Notes: generated by a model from the letters alone, not told the origin. Numbered from the stretch's first letter, positions 48,070 through 62,755 are shown. The stretch: DNA of 64,000 bases from Anoplopoma fimbria (GCF_027596085.1 NC_072453.1:11472914-11536913); one strand, 5' to 3'. Translations and numbers: made by a program.

Positions 48070-48307
48070 ATTTGGCGGCTGTGGCACATGAGGTAGAGCG
48101 CTTGTCCCGTAACCACAAGGTTGGTGGTTCAAACCCCTCTACCAGCAACATGCCGAGGTGTCCTTGAGCAAGACACCTAACCCCAAGTTGCTCCCCGGGC
48201 GCTTCATTGCAGCCCACTGCTCCTCCGGGATGGGTTAAATGCAGAGAAATAATTTCCCCATTGTGGGACTAATAAAGGCTTGATTATTATTATTATTATT
48301 ATTATTT
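48070..48307 (+). mobile_element. tRNA-derived SINE, full-length
   Basis: The head resembles a tRNA, with an A box (TGGCACATGAGGTAGAGCG, 48082-48100) and B box (GGTTCAAACCC, 48126-48136). The body has ACATGCCGAGGTGTCCTTGA and CTTCATTGCAGCCCACTGCT, and the tail is (ATT)n. A second copy lies in reverse at 58308-58511. Confidence 0.88.
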
Positions 48308-48629
48308 GCTTGTTAATAATAATCCATTTAGTTTAATGAATACATCAAACTGACCTTATTCATGCTGAACTAAAAGGTAAGACAAAGACAGTTTTTCACC
48401 TTGGAGGGAAACAAAAATTTAACTTTTCTTCTTGTTTTTAATTTAAATAATTGAGCTAAATACTTCAGTGTGTGATGAGTTTGAGGACACTTTATGAAAG
48501 GAGGAGCAGATGGAGTGTTTGTCCTCTCAGCTCCACCTGTAGTCGTATCGTATGAGAACAGAGGTGCAGCTGTCGTCCTCTCGGCCCGCTGACATTCTGC
48601 TCCGTTGTCTCAGTAAATAATAGATTTCC

Positions 48630-48720
48630 AGGTAACGCAGGCAGCCGGGGGATGGCGCCGACACAGAAACATCCCGCCGCCGTCGTCCCGTCGCCGAGGA
48701 CGAGGGTGGAAAAATCCTCC
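48630..48720. promoter_or_regulatory. GC-rich block of unknown role
   Basis: A CpG-dense stretch (GGCAGCCGGGGGATGGCGCC, CCGCCGCCGTCGTCCCGTCG) inside an AT-rich intron. It could be a conserved element or an internal promoter; nothing in the sequence decides. Confidence 0.2.
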
Positions 48721-49505
48721 TCGTAAAAAAATAAATAAAAAACGAGCGACAGTCCTCTTTTGTTTTTGAGCCTGAAGACGACGTCTCTTCATCACAGAGA
48801 TGAGACTCTCTGGGTCACATCTGGAGACAGATGTCTGTTTGTGTTTTATGATCTAAAAGAGTGACTCTTATGATTTACACAATAAATAAATAAATACGAG
48901 GTGTCACGAACAAACAGAACAACAGCCGGCGGTAAACATTGTTTCTGTGTTTTTGATCGTCTGATGACGCTGTAATGTGACTAAATGCTGAGGAAAGGTG
49001 CTTCAATGCTTCCTTTCCTAGCTCCTTTAGCATAGGAAACACTTGACCATCCTTTACCGAAGGAAAAGAGATAATTACGACCCACAATTCCTTGCAACAT
49101 TTAAAGTGACGCTTCATTCGGCCGTCCATGAAAACAAATTATGTGCCGATTTAATAATTATTTTCATTTAGTCATAAAGTAAAGGGATTAATGTTGATGA
49201 ATATGAAGAGGCAGTGAGAACCATTAGCATCAGTAAAAAAACAAAAAACAAGCTAAGTTATTTACTTTGAACATATAACCATAAAAAGACAAAACAAGAA
49301 TACTAAATAAAATGCGAGTAAATTACACAAATTCTCAATAACAAGAAGCATCAGTTAAAACAAAACAAGTTAGGCCTTTGATAGATTATTAAACTACTAA
49401 ACAGATTTCATGGGGTCATGTTTGTAGTCCTTCTTCGTTGTAGTTTCATTTGCAGACCTACATCATAATTATGTAGTTTAGTGAAAGAGCAGTCTGATCT
49501 CTGAG

Positions 49506-49618
<113 letters not shown>

Positions 49619-49845
49619 GTTAATTATTGATGTTTCAGCTGTTTGTCTCTTCAGCACCAGCAGGGGGCGAGCTCCTCTCCTCCTCTCCTCTTGAGGAGTC
49701 ACTCCCTTCTATCATCCTGTGACACTGAGGTTTAACTAAATGAATAATTCTTCTATGTAACAGATGTTTTCCTTTTTTTGTTTTCTCTTTAAATCTTTAA
49801 AGGAGGAGTTGAGAAAAAACTGTGACAGTTTGATCATTTTGACTG

Positions 49846-49932
49846 AGCCTCTCCTCCTCTCTCTCTCTCCCTCTGTCCTCCCTCCTTCTCTCCTCTCTCC
49901 TTTCCTGTCCTCTCTCCTCTCCTCCACCTCCT
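49846..49932 (+). repeat. Polypyrimidine CTCC/TCTC tract
   Basis: About 85 bases of CCTCCTCTCTCT-type sequence, almost purine-free. Confidence 0.8.
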
Positions 49933-50509
49933 AAACTCCTTCATCCTGTTTTTTTATGTCTTGGTGATCAGTCCCAACTTGGAGAAAAAATAGTTCTGTA
50001 TGATTTTATTTCTGTGTATTTTACTCCGACATGTTTGAGATGAAATCAGGAAGCGGTTTCCTCCTGGTCTGGTTTCACGTTGACAGTCGTGGCTGGAGAT
50101 TATGTGCTCAGGGTGTCCGTCCGTCCGTTCTCTTTTATGCTAATAATGTGTCGATTTCACGGGACATGAATGTAAACTGACTCTTGACCGGATGGCGGAG
50201 GGATACGCGGCTGTGAGTCGGTTCACAGAGTCCCTCTGAACCTCCATTAAGCTGCTCCAGAACCTCCATGAATCACCACAACGTGAAATATGAGCTCCAT
50301 AAATCCAGCCTGCCATCTAATTAAGAATAATCCCCCTAAAATAAAACACACTGCCCTGTTGCTCCTCACCTCCTCCCTCCTCTCCTCCTCCACCCTCCCC
50401 CCTCCTCCTCAGAGCGTGTGTCCCCATGATAAAGGAGGTCTGCATAAACAAACCAGGACTCTGCTGCACTGCAGATAATAAATAAAACATATTATACAAT
50501 AAAAATTAA

Positions 50510-50660
50510 ATAAAAATAAAAATGTACAGTATATCCACATGGGGGGGGCTGGTCAGCATGATGACAGACTGTGGTCTCCGCTGTTGTTGTACAGTCTGAT
50601 GGCAGTGGGCACAAATGAGCGTCTGAAGCGCTCCGTCCTGCTCTTTGGTTGAATGAGCCG
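50510..50660 (-). mobile_element. Interspersed repeat fragment
   Basis: The phrase GTACAGTCTGATGGCAGTGG, followed by GAGCGTCTGAAGCGCTCCGT, recurs, from memory, in many percomorph genomes as part of a non-LTR-derived repeat. Strand and family are not certain. Confidence 0.4.
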
Positions 50661-50694
50661 ATGGCTGAAAAAAAACCAAAAAAAAAAAAACCCA

Positions 50695-51210
50695 ATGACT
50701 CCAGACTGTCTTCTCGTCATGTTCTCGTCATGTTCTACAGCTGTTCTAGGAATGTTCTCAGGATGTTCTACAGTTGTTCTGATTGTGTTCTCATGAGGTT
50801 CTAGTAATGTTTTCAGGATGTTCTTCAGATGTTCTCTTGGTGTTCTTGTGATTATCACATGATGAGTTTGTGATGTTCTCATGATGTTCTACAGTCATCT
50901 ACCGATGTTCTGGCAATGTTCTCATAATGTAATGGCGATATCCTCGTGATGTTCTACAGATGTTCTCGTGATGTTCTCGTGATGTCCTTTGGGTTTTCTA
51001 CAGTTGTTCTGATTGTGTTCTCATGAGGTTCTCATGGTGTTCCTGTGATTATCACATGAAGAGTTTGTGATATTCTCATGATGGTCTATAGTCATCTGCA
51101 GATGTTCTGGCAATGTTTTAGGGATGTTCTACAATTGTTCTCATTAGACTCTCATGGTTTTCTGGTGATGATCACATGACGTTCTCATGATTTTCTCAGA
51201 ACGTTTCTTC
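50695..51210 (+). repeat. Degenerate GTTCTCATGATGTTCTACAG repeat
   Basis: About 500 bases of drifting tandem words: GTTCTCGTGATGTTCTACAG, ATGTTCTGGCAATGTT, TGATTATCACATGA. Spacing is irregular, about 20-24 bases between many TGTTCT words, with longer-range repeats such as GTTGTTCTGATTGTGTTCTC at two places (about 50772 and 51002). Confidence 0.8.
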
Positions 51211-51550
51211 CTGCTGACGTCTTCTTGCCATCAAACCGATCAAAATAAGTTGGATGAGAGATTTTTTACAGGAAATGTTTGTTTTTAAAGTCAGTTGTTT
51301 TGTTTTCATGCAGCACTTTTGGTTCTTTTCTTTACGTTGACATAAATAATAATGTCGGTTCCCATGATAGGTCGTCTAATATTAAGAGGTCTGTTGTTCA
51401 ATGAGCTGCATTAAAGATGGCCACCTCTTCATCTGATCCTGGCAGATGTTTACTGTTGTAAAATACATGAAGTATGTGGAGCTTAAAGAAGATCGTCCAC
51501 GTTCAGATTTACCAGCCGTCACCAGAGCGCAAAGAACACGCTCAATGTCT

Positions 51551-51650
<100 letters not shown>

Positions 51651-54600
51651 GTGTGTAGCCAATCACCCGTCAGTCTTAATTGAACCCTTCACCCCGTCGT
51701 CTCGCGGCTGAGAGGACGTCCTCTGACATTAAAGGGCCGGCGTCTTGACATTCACAAAAATACCATCAAACAGGAAGTGAGACGGCGGCGGGATGAAGAG
51801 TCGTTTCATCGTCAGATCAGCGAAGACGAGAGGCTCCGAGTTTCTGTGATGTCCTGATGATCTACTACATGTACACACACAAACACATTAAACTGTTCTT
51901 ATACAGAACAATTCATACACAAACGGTTTTAAATAAAGGTAAAAATACAAAGACTTCAGTAACATTAAAGAACGAATAAGAGAACAGTAAATTGATGACG
52001 ATTCACTCAAAAAAAATCCCCTTTAAACGTCTTATAGTTGTATTTTATCATGTTGAATTTTATCCTTAAACTAAAACATATAACCGTATTATATTAAAGA
52101 AATGAAACCGACATTACTTAAACTGAAGATAAAACATTTTCACATGACATCTCTGGACTGCTTCCTCTCTCTGTGATGCATTCAGTGTCAAGTTCAAGCG
52201 TCAGTAAATGTACAACATGAATATATGAACTCAATGCACAAAGTAATATTATGTGTTAAAGGGATATTCATCTGTCTTTGACAGAATAAAATATAAATTC
52301 AGAATCCTCTAAACTGCTCCTGTGTTCTTACGGGTAAAATTTGTGTTTTTGTGAATGGAGTCTGGTGTCTTTGAAGAGAGCAGCGATCAGGGCTTTACTG
52401 TCTGACAGCGAAGTAAAAATAGTCATATAACGTTCACTTAAACTGATATTGACTCTTTTAGCATTAGTACATTTCTTTGCTGTATTTACTGTAGAACACC
52501 TTTGACTACTTCACTACTATCACTTTTTAAGAAAGTTGAGATTTAAAAAGCTCCGAGATCTGATACCTTGATGATTTTAGAGTTGGATGAAACTTTGTCG
52601 CTATCAAGGCTATCATCACCTCAGAGAGTCCAATCAGAACAACGGGAGAGGTGGACCTGGACGTCATCGAGTTTGAGCCACGTGACGTGTTTGACACGTT
52701 TGAAGCATCCGGTGGTTCTTTGAAGTTTTACAGAAACAAACGTCCCATCAGGAAAATCTAAATGTGTTTCGACTGATTCAGAGGAAAAAGTGGAGGAGAC
52801 GGATTTGACGTTATCTTGTATTCTATCAACCAATAACAAGAAATAACTCCTAGTCATTCTGCACGAATTAAGACTCATTTTACAACCAGAAAACATGGCC
52901 CATTCACAGTGGTAGAAACGTTGTTTGCTTAAAAACATTTAAGTATTTAAGTTATTATTACAAGCGGAAATTGATCAAAAATTAATATTTCTGAACATGA
53001 CATTTTATTTTAATTCTGGGAATAATTTTGATTTATTTAAAATTGAGAAGGCCTGTTTTGATTTGGAATATCATTTTTTATTAATTCACCAAACGTGCCT
53101 CAGTTTTACAGGTTAACATGTATCTTTCTGTGAAGCAGCAGCAGAGATCTCGTGTTCACCTTTGAATAGAAGCTTGTGTGTAAGTGATCATCTTCTGTCA
53201 GTGGGAGTTTGGTGCTTTGAACACATAAGTGTCTGCTCTCTAAGTGGGTTTGTGTTCCACGCTGAAGAACCCGCTGTGGTCTGAAGCTGCTCCGCTGGCA
53301 GCGGCCGACAGTCAAAAGATTTCTCCCAGCGGTGTTGAGTGATCGTCTCATTTAGGGGCCAGCTCCTAAATCGAATATGTTCAACTTCTCGAATGAGTCA
53401 TTTAAATGCATCACGTTGCTTTTAGTGCCACGTGGTAAATATGTAAATTATGACTTTTGTCTCTTGAGAACAAAGCGCTCGACTACGACGTCTGAGAGTG
53501 AGACAAAACATCTGACTGTTGTTGACATCCCGTCTCCTAGCAACAGGGTTTCTTTTAATTATGACCTCAATCATTAATTTAACTTGACAAAATCGTTTTA
53601 GTTTAAACTTAAATTAAAATGAACTTAATCTTAACCATAGAGCTGGTGGCTCATGTGAAGCTTTGTTAAAAAGGAACATCTGTAACAATTTTGGTAAACG
53701 CAAACAAACGATGTCGTCCTGCTGATTGAGCCGTCAGAAAACTCTAATATTGATCGTCTTTGAAGTTATTGACAAATTCCTAATTGTAATCAGTTTGGAG
53801 AAAAGTAATGTCTTTCATTGAGTTCAAGAACTTTGTGATCATCGAATATTTACAAAATGTGGTGAAAAGAAAAAAAAAACACATTACTAACACAATTAAA
53901 AGAACACCATCAGAAAAGGAAGGAATAAAATACATCAATAAATAAGGCAAAGTGAAGTACAAAAAAATAGAGAAAAGTAATGAAATTATATTAGAAGGTA
54001 AAATAAATGGACAAATAAATAAATCAAAGTTTAAATAAAAAAAAAAGGTAAGTTAACTTAAAAGACAAAAATCGAAATTAGAAAAGATTTTTGCCTAAAT
54101 AGAAATATATATAAACCAACAAAATTGTAATTTAAATAATAACTATCTGATCAAAGAATCAGTAAGATTATAAATCTGAACAGACATTCAGTAGGTTTTT
54201 CAAACACAGTTTAGTCCAAAGATTTATTAAATGAATTGCCTAAATGCAGCAGAGATCATTCTTCCCTCACGGCGTAGTCTTCAGTTGTCAAGGTCACAGA
54301 ATATTTTTCGCCCCACCGTCCCTCTGTGGACTCTTACCCAGAATCCTTCACTCCAATCGCCCATCAAATACACCGGTGGTTCCTTCAGCTCTTTAACAGA
54401 GCTTCATCATCATCCTCCCACACACTCTTCATCTCCACCCAGCAGGTTTTATTCAGCGCTGCTTTACCTCCTCTGATATTTAGTGTCTCGACGTGAGGAA
54501 AACACTTCTTCATGCTTCCAGTATTTTAGATATTGTTAATGTTCTAAAGATGTTTCTGTTCTGTCTCTCTGTTTGCTTGAAGACGTTTCCATGTGAATAC

Positions 54601-56154
54601 TTTCTTATTATATCTTTATTATTTAAATATGTTTTCATCGTGTGAAATAAGCAAAATAAATGCTTTCATTAAACATGGCTGCCTCAAACATGAAGAGAAC
54701 TGTTTTGTGAAGTTTGCAGACGAAATCGGTCAGATTAAAAACAACAATTAAACTTCACATAGAGACGAAATCAACAATCGATCTGAGAACAACCTACTGC
54801 TCAACAGCAGTGAAACCAAGGAGCTGATTGTTAATTTTTGACTGTCTACATCATGGAGCTGAGGAGAAATAAGCGTCATAAACAACCTGACATGGTCCTC
54901 TCACATCTCCATCCTGGAGAAGATCATAAATCATAAACTCTGTATTTCTGAAGGAAACTTAAGACGTTCTAGTTTACTTTTACAGATGAGCAACAGAAAT
55001 CCTGACTGAAAACATTACCAACTGGCATCAGATGAACTTCTGTCTTCACAGGAAATGACTTAATTAGGTTTAAACAACAAAACTACTTAGTTAGGTTTAG
55101 ATAATGATGGTGGTTTGGGTTGAAATAACTACAGAAGTGGAGTTACTGAATTACTGAAGTTAAATGACAAATAAATCCAAGTTTACTCTTTGTTTCACAC
55201 AATGAACAAACAGCGGTTTGCAGGTTGAAAGATCAGCTTCTGTTTGACACAATAAATGAGTTTCAATTTATTCAATAAAAAACTGAAATTCAAATAAATA
55301 TTCTAATCAAAATGAAGGTGTACTATATAATATAGTTTTTGCATTTCTCTGAGGTGTAAACGTTTTAGGAAACCGACTGAGTGAATGAATGAAGACATAA
55401 ATGAAGCGTGAAGAGATGAAAACGAGATGAGTGTGGAGCGATGAGGAGACTGTAAACTAACATGAGATGTTCAGGGTCCAGGACATGATAGCTTTACAGC
55501 AGATGATTAAAACCATCAGAACATTACTGGTTCAATCTACTGAACATCAGTGATATTGGTGACAAGAGGTGCCTGCAAAGAGCTAAAACGAGATTAAAAG
55601 ACAAAACACCTCCTGAGGTCTGGAAAGAGAAACAGAAGTATAGTTTGTGGGTTTTCTGTAGCAAAATGGGACTTCAATCTGCATTTTGTTGTGCAACAAT
55701 AAAATAACCTAGTAGCCTGTAACCTTTGTATCTCTAATAAAAAATATAAACAGGAAGTGGGTGTTTTTAAACTCAGATCTGAGTTCTAGAAATGCCCCGA
55801 TCACAGAGCTGATTGTCGATGAGCCTAAGGGGGCGGTGCAGATGTTTCTTGTTGTTTAGTTTTGTTATAACCGCTTGTTTTTGTCGACTTGATAAATCTA
55901 TAAACGATCCGGTGATGTCAGCGGTGTTTTCCCGTGTGAAGGGATGAACACCCATCTGCATCTCTGATATCTGATTTGTTCTCTTCCTGCCTTCAGACAC
56001 TGATTGTGTTTATAACAGAAGAGTATTTTTGGAGCCACATTAGAGTGTTTTTGCTGCGTGAAACAGCAGAGGAACAGATTACTGTGATGTGTGCTAGTGC
56101 TCTGCATGATCCTGCATAGAAAGTGATGATTTCCTCCTCTGTGTCTCCTCTCAG

Positions 56155-56192
56155 AGTCTGGGAACCAGCAGCCGATACGACACCAGGAAGAA
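56155..56192 (+). CDS. ankfn1: ankfn1-like gene, exon 5 (small)
   Basis: Acceptor GTCTCCTCTCAG, donor AAGAAGTAAGT, 38 bases. It starts in phase 0, as exon 4 ends, and encodes SLGTSSRYDTRKK, leaving phase 2. Without the phase fit such a small exon would not be callable. The gene continues beyond 64000 because no stop or next exon was found. Confidence 0.6.
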
Positions 56193-57874
56193 GTAAGTCC
56201 GTCTTCTATCTTCATCATCAGCAGCAGTTTGTTTTTCTGGTTTCCATATTTTTATCATCCTCCTCTTTATTATCGTCTTCATCCTCTGAAGTCAAGTGTT
56301 TCCAGCTCTCTGCCGCTGAGATGTTGACTTGAAATATTTCCCGGAGCTGTGAGCAATAAGTCATGATTTAATAAAGCAGGAGGCATGACCTCTGCTGTAT
56401 TTTGTTTGAGGGAAAAGGTTTCTGAGAAAACCAGATTATGTCGCTGTGCTTATTGTTTTCCATCTTCACTCAGTGGAATCGAATACAGACAAAGTATTTT
56501 TAGCCGAAGAAAGAAAACTGCAGTTTTTGAAGTTGTTTAGAAACTTTAGACTTTCCCCAGAAGCGCCGATGCTGCAGGATGACATCACCGAAACTGTCCA
56601 ATCAGTGAGTCACCTGACTTCACATAAAGGGCATCATCAGATCGGTTTGTTACTTTGAGCTACAGGTGAGAAAGACAAAAGCTTCACCTGTTTGAGCCTC
56701 TGAACCAGCAGACAGCAGCATTTGCAGCTTCACCGTTACTTTATGAAGAAGAGGGAGATAAAGTCTTTAAGACATGAAGCTTTGACTTCACTTTTAAGAA
56801 GCGGAAGTTGACAACTAGAAATAACTCAAAAGTCAGGGTTAGCAGTGGAATCCAGAGATGTTAAAAAATGAATTGTAAACAAATAGGACCAAACATATGA
56901 GTTCAGCCTGGAATATTAAATTCATACAGAAACATTAAGGATTAAAGATGGAACATAAAAACACATGAAATCAGAGACTTATTTTTGTTTTTTAAGCTGT
57001 TTGGACAAAAACAAGTAAATAGATTATTTCAAACCACGTCATCTCGTGAGGAAAAAGTCTGGAAGACGTTTGAATCAGGGAGATATAAAATGATCAAGTA
57101 CAAACCCACAATTATCCAAAACATGTTGTGACATTGTCATGGTAACGTGATATGTTGCAGCAAAGTGCTGTATCATTATTATTTACACCATTTCAAACCT
57201 GTACAGTCTCTCACTCTTGAACTTTTAACAGTTGGCATCAGTTTAGTCCCTGAGGGTTCAGGGTTTTAGTATTTAGGGGAGGCATGTGGACCAGACCTTC
57301 ACACTGATCCTGGATTCTTTTTATTCTCCTTGAGTCCAGGACCACTCTTAGTTATTAGATGTTGTTATGTGTCCAGCATGAATGGTTTTTATGGCCACAA
57401 GTTCTTTGAAGAAGAAGAAGAAGAAGAAAAGGGAAGAGAATAAAGAGGATAAAATATATTTTATCCAACCAGATTATTGATAATATTTTCAACTTCAACA
57501 CAACTTTCTCTTTTTATTCCTGATTCAACAACATGACCTGATCTTCTATTTATAACCTGGTTGATGCCATATTTCTTTTGAAAACATATTTGTCTCAAAC
57601 AGAAAAGTTATGAAAGAAATGAACATCACGCTATGAAACGTCAATGGCCAATCAGATTGCCGACCTGTGTGTCCTCTCGGTTGTGTAAAGCGGTGATCTG
57701 AGCGCACTCAGTGTTTTACCTCGCTGAGCTCCAGAGACGCAACAAACTGCTGTTCATTCTGCTCAGTGGACCAGGCTGCTTTGCTGAAGCGACGCTAAAC
57801 GTTAAATTAATCTGCCAGAGGAGACCGAAAGACGTGGGAGCAAGAAAAAGCAGAGATGTGTAGTAATTTAAAGG

Positions 57875-57991
<117 letters not shown>

Positions 57992-58065
57992 AATAGTTTA
58001 TTTCATGGTCAGCTGACTGATGAAAACAACAGAATCAAGCATCAACAACTTATTAATGAAGGTCG

Positions 58066-58133
<68 letters not shown>
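58066..58133. repeat. (ATTG)n microsatellite
   Basis: About 17 units; complementary in motif to the (AATC)n array at 2965-3048. Confidence 0.97.
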
Positions 58134-58307
58134 CAGTTTTAAGTGATTTAATTAAGTTTTCCTAACATTTCTTTTTACTTAAGCCTCCAAGGGTGCTGTT
58201 TTACTCTGAACGCACTTAAACACGAGTCTGAATGCTAAAACAAATCTATCAAATAAAGATTCGGCGTCATGTGATTTGAACCTTGTACGACCTTTTTTTT
58301 TTAAGTG

Positions 58308-58511
58308 CATGTATTTATAATTATAATAATAATTATAATAATAATCATAATTATAATCAATCCTTTATTAGTCCCACAATGGGGAAATTACAATTCTCTG
58401 CATTTGACCCATCCCGGAGGAGCAGTGGGCTGCAATGAAGCGCCCGGGGAGCAACTTGGGGTTAGGTGTCTTGCTCAAGGACACCTCGGCATGTTGCCGG
58501 TAGAGGGGTTT
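58308..58511 (-). mobile_element. tRNA-derived SINE, truncated copy
   Basis: Reverse-complement match to 48130-48307: CAATGGGGAAATTACAATTC, GGAGGAGCAGTGGGCTGCAA, CAAGGACACCTCGGCATGTT. The element ends in the B-box region, so the tRNA head with the A box is lost. The (AAT)n-rich tail lies on the left (58308-58362). Confidence 0.88.
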
Positions 58512-60082
58512 TAAAATTTAAAATGAGGTTTAAAAGGAACAGAGTGAAACAGACGATTCAAAGATCACGTTCTTTGTTATCCGCACAACAAATTAAACAG
58601 TTCGTAATGCGTATATTTATATATATATGTAGTGATACAAACTGAACCAGCACCCTGTGTTTCTGTCTTCATGCTTAGATTTTTTGCAGCTGTGCTACAA
58701 AAATAAAAGACACTAAAATAAATCAAAATGTTTTTTCCTCCGATGCTCAAACTGTGATATGAGACGAGATGCTGCAGCTGCAGGTTTCATCTCATGTTTC
58801 AGTCTTCAGTCTCTGAGGATGAGGAATAAAAGATGGAGAGTGTTGGATGAGACGCTGACAGGATCACTTTCAATTAAATAACAACAACAACAACAACAAC
58901 AACAGCGTTGTGATTTACAGGCGACGGGTTCAGAACATTCAGCGACATCCTTTAACAATGCTCCATAATCCCACGTATCTGCAGCCCATTGAACGCTCCG
59001 TGCAGAACAATAACTGTTCCACTGAGAGAACAGCACACACACACACACACTTATCAGCATATCAGATTTGACTCTGTGGGATTTATTGAAGGGGGTGCAG
59101 ACAAGGGTACCACTTTGCAGCAACTGTTATATGACACACATACACACACACACAAACACACACACACACACATTCATTGAGGGGCCCAAGGTAGCCATTA
59201 GGAATAATGGCCTCAGGCTATGCGTTGCCATGGCGATTGAAAGAGAAAAAAGAAAGGCAGGTTCAGTTGATGAACGGAGGAGAGACGGCGGCTCGTTGTC
59301 CTCAGAGGGCGTTTTTATGTCCACAGATCTTTATTCTTTAAAACAGATTCTTCTGCTGCTGAAGTGAAACCTGAGATCTGGATGATTTCTACGTCGTCCT
59401 GTTGAGTAAAAAAACAAACAAAGAGTCCCTTTGAGACCTACAATCTATTATTCTAGAGCGACCTGGTCGAGACCGGCAGAATAAATATAACTATTTACAT
59501 TAAAATAAAAAGTTTGAGTTTTATCCTCATGTTATACATAAAAAATGTTTGATAAGACGTTCGTTTGCATCACATCTGAATGAATCCAACGAACCAACGC
59601 TGATGTAAAATGAGGATATTGACTATATTTATATGGCACAATATTAAACATCAATATATTTAATGTGATTAATAAAAACATCTGGAAAACCTGGACTCAA
59701 CATTTTTTGTAAAAAGTATTTATTTATTTAATACTGTCGTGCTTCCTGTCGTCACCACCTGCTTCCTGTCTTTATTTCCTACTTCCGGTCGTTATCACCT
59801 GCTTCATTGGTTCGATTTGAATCACAGCGAATACAAAACCTTATTTTTCTCTAAATGTCCTTGGCTTATCTATGTTCTCTGAGCTCTTTTGTAGTTTCCT
59901 CCTGAATTCATATTGAACTAAACTGAAGAAATACAGAACAAACACACACACAGGTAACACACAGAGTGATTTTAAAGTGTTGGTTGAATGTGAGACGCGG
60001 GGGCGTCCTCGCTGTACGAGGTTGATTTATTCAGAACCAGCAGTATGTATGTGAGGACGATCGTTACCTCAAACAACCTGTA

Positions 60083-60150
<68 letters not shown>
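60083..60150. repeat. C17 run joined to (CA)n
   Basis: Seventeen C at 60083-60099 followed by about 23 CA units and a short TATA. Confidence 0.95.
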
Positions 60151-60235
60151 GATAAAGTGTAGCACTCAGTAGCTTCAGTCGTGACGGGAAGTTTTCTGAG
60201 TCATCGGCTCATGAGACGGATCTTTGCTCTCTTTT

Positions 60236-60370
60236 AGTCCTCCCACTCTCTCTGCAGCTCTCCTCTCTAAAGTCCTCTGACTCCCCCTTCTCTCCCTCTT
60301 TCTACCTGTCTCTCTCTCAACCGGTATCTCTCCCTGTCTCTCTCTCTCTACATGTCTCCCCCCCTTCTGT
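60236..60370 (+). repeat. Pyrimidine-rich stretch
   Basis: CTCTCT, CCCCCTTCTCTCCC and TCTCTCTCTACATGTCTCCC words with few purines. Not a perfect repeat. Confidence 0.65.
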
Positions 60371-62329
60371 CTCGTCTCTTCAAACTGAAGCCGTGGTGTC
60401 GTTTATTAACTCGATCAGATCGAGTCGTCTTTACTTTTCTTAAGACACCTGAGGCTTTCGAGTCCTCTCATGTCTCAAATTATCTAAATATAAAGTCGTA
60501 GTTTGTTTTGTTAAAAGCGTTAAATCTTATTTTCAGACCTCATTGACTGCAAGAAGTTGGCTTCATCTTAAAGAGATGATAACGAGGATAATGTGAAATT
60601 GACTCATTTTTATTACAGCTGGAGTTTGTTTCCATCAGTAAAACAACAACCAGACAAACATTAACTTTGTGTAAAAGGTTCTTTATTGATATGAATATCG
60701 GTCAAAACTATGAGACGGTAAATCAGAACCAAGCTGAAATAAACCAAATCATTTAGAACCTTAATTCTCGCTGAAGAAAGCTTCAGTGAAGAATCTTTAA
60801 ATTAAAAACGGTTAAGGTAATGAATCTGAAACATCATGTTTACAACACGTAGCATATATTTATCTGCTGAAACCTAAACATCTAGTTACATGTAGCTCAT
60901 AAATGAAGCTTTAGAGTTTAGTTTATCACAAACTTTATGGTTCTGTCAACTTTCATCTGGCTTTTAAAGTCTTTAAAATCAATTCTTTAAAGATAAATGA
61001 CAAAAATGTTTTTCCGTCAGACGATCAGGAAACAAAGCGTGCAGGTGTTTGGTTGTGAATCGATGACAGCTCAGACAAATACAATGACTGGTTCCAGTCC
61101 TCTGGAGGACGGTTTACTGTCGGTAAGCGATAGAAGTATAATGTGAACGTGTTTTTAATGTATTTGTCTCTTTAAGATCGTTTGAAGAAACAACCAGGAC
61201 AGAAAAACGTCCTCATTTCGATCGATTCATTCAAAAAACCTTTATTTCATCCTTCAAATACAGAAAACAGAAATGAACCCAAACGCTCTATAAAAGATTA
61301 CAATAATGATTAAAAAGCTGCAGTCTGAAGCCAAAGCGTCATCGTCCATCTGAGAGCTCCTTCATTTCTGTGGATGCAATGCATTCTGGGACGACGGCGT
61401 CCACAAACCTGGCTCATAAACGTGTTAACTTTCAGTGTGAAATTAAGTCTTTGTGAGCGACATGAGCTCCAACAACCATGATTCATTGTTCATGTTCTTC
61501 TCTGCTCTTTGACTCATGTTTGTGAATAACGCTGAGTCATCCTGTCAAAGTTCACCACTCTGTGATGGGACACATTATCAGCACAAAGAGGTGACGCGGC
61601 AGTTTTTACTGTCGCTGAGATGTTTGCTCTTCATCTTTGTACAGTAGTTTGTTTGATTGAAGCTCCTGATTGAAGAACAATTCGTCTGATTCTTCAGACT
61701 TAAATACAGCTTTTTTTTATTGTTCATAAAACGTAGTAATGTTCAGTAGAAGATGAAGTTTTCCTTCATAAAGAAGCTTCATGGAGGATTGGTCTTTGGA
61801 TGTTCTCAGATGGATCCATCCATGTTAAGAACCCTTTGCTTTTTGGTTCTAAAGCTGAGTTTAAACTCGTCGTAGTGAAGATGGCGTGCATGTGGTTTTA
61901 GCGTTTGGTCATGCACCTCTGAGTTTGTGAAACTCGTCGCGCAATGAGAGCTTTTCAGACGTGACTGTCACAAAACATTCTCTGATTAAAACACTATTTA
62001 GATGATTATATAAATAAGGTAAATTCATTTCTAGAAGCTTAAGAAACAGGAGGTCTTAAAATCTTAATTTGAGTAAATATTTTGCAGCCATATCAAATAG
62101 TTTGCAGGATATTCAACCTTTGTTTCTTCATGATACATTTAATACTTGACTTCTTTCTTTACAGGGTTTGACAGTAGTCCATGAATATGAGATATGAGTT
62201 TTCAGATAATAATAATCCCTCCTCTCTTTAGTAGAGGCTGGTTCATGGTGGTTTGACGGTAACACTCGTTGTCTTTTTTATTCTTCTAAAAGCTCATTTA
62301 TTTTGTCTGTGCTCTAGTGTTTCAGAGAA

Positions 62330-62640
62330 TAATGCAACGAATTGCTAATTGTGAATGAGGCGAATTTTGCGTTTTAAGCTTCCATTAGCTTCCATTATCG
62401 TCTTTGCACTGACCTCGTATGTAATCTTGTTCGGAGTGAACGCAGCATTAGACACCAAAAACAACTTGCTTGGTTTGAGAACCAAAGTGTATTCTGTTAA
62501 CGGCGTTGGTCGATGCCATTTGAAACAGGAAGTTAAATTCCTTTGTTCTGTTGAACGACCATCTCCCTCCACTTACTCCGTTGTCATAACGACCCCCCCA
62601 CTAGAGGGAGCTGATGGTCGTTATGTTGCTATGTGACACC
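62330..62640. mobile_element. Possible non-autonomous DNA transposon fragment
   Basis: AATGAGGCGAATTTTGCG near the left and GTGAACGCAGCATTAGACAC inside resemble end phrases of fish PIF/Harbinger-type elements, and correspond in reverse to CTGCGTTCACACCAAACGC at 16919. The frame at 62355-62636 shows no transposase motif. Confidence 0.3.
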
Positions 62641-62754
62641 CGGGACGCGCTAACGCCACATTCGTTGGATTGATGCGAGTCATTTCCTCGCCATCACACA
62701 CTGCTCCTGGGAAAACTCCCACACACTCATAAACCCTCTCCTGACACAACACTC

Positions 62755-62755
62755 C

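Noticed and set aside
48070..48140. tRNA gene
   Set aside because: A and B boxes are present but the sequence continues into a SINE body with (ATT)n tail, and the arms do not form a convincing cloverleaf; it is the head of a SINE.
62355..62636. 93-codon frame with a hydrophobic start (LASIIVFALTSYVILF)
   Set aside because: It overlaps a transposon-like fragment, has no upstream or downstream splice context, and the hydrophobic part comes from AT-rich sequence.
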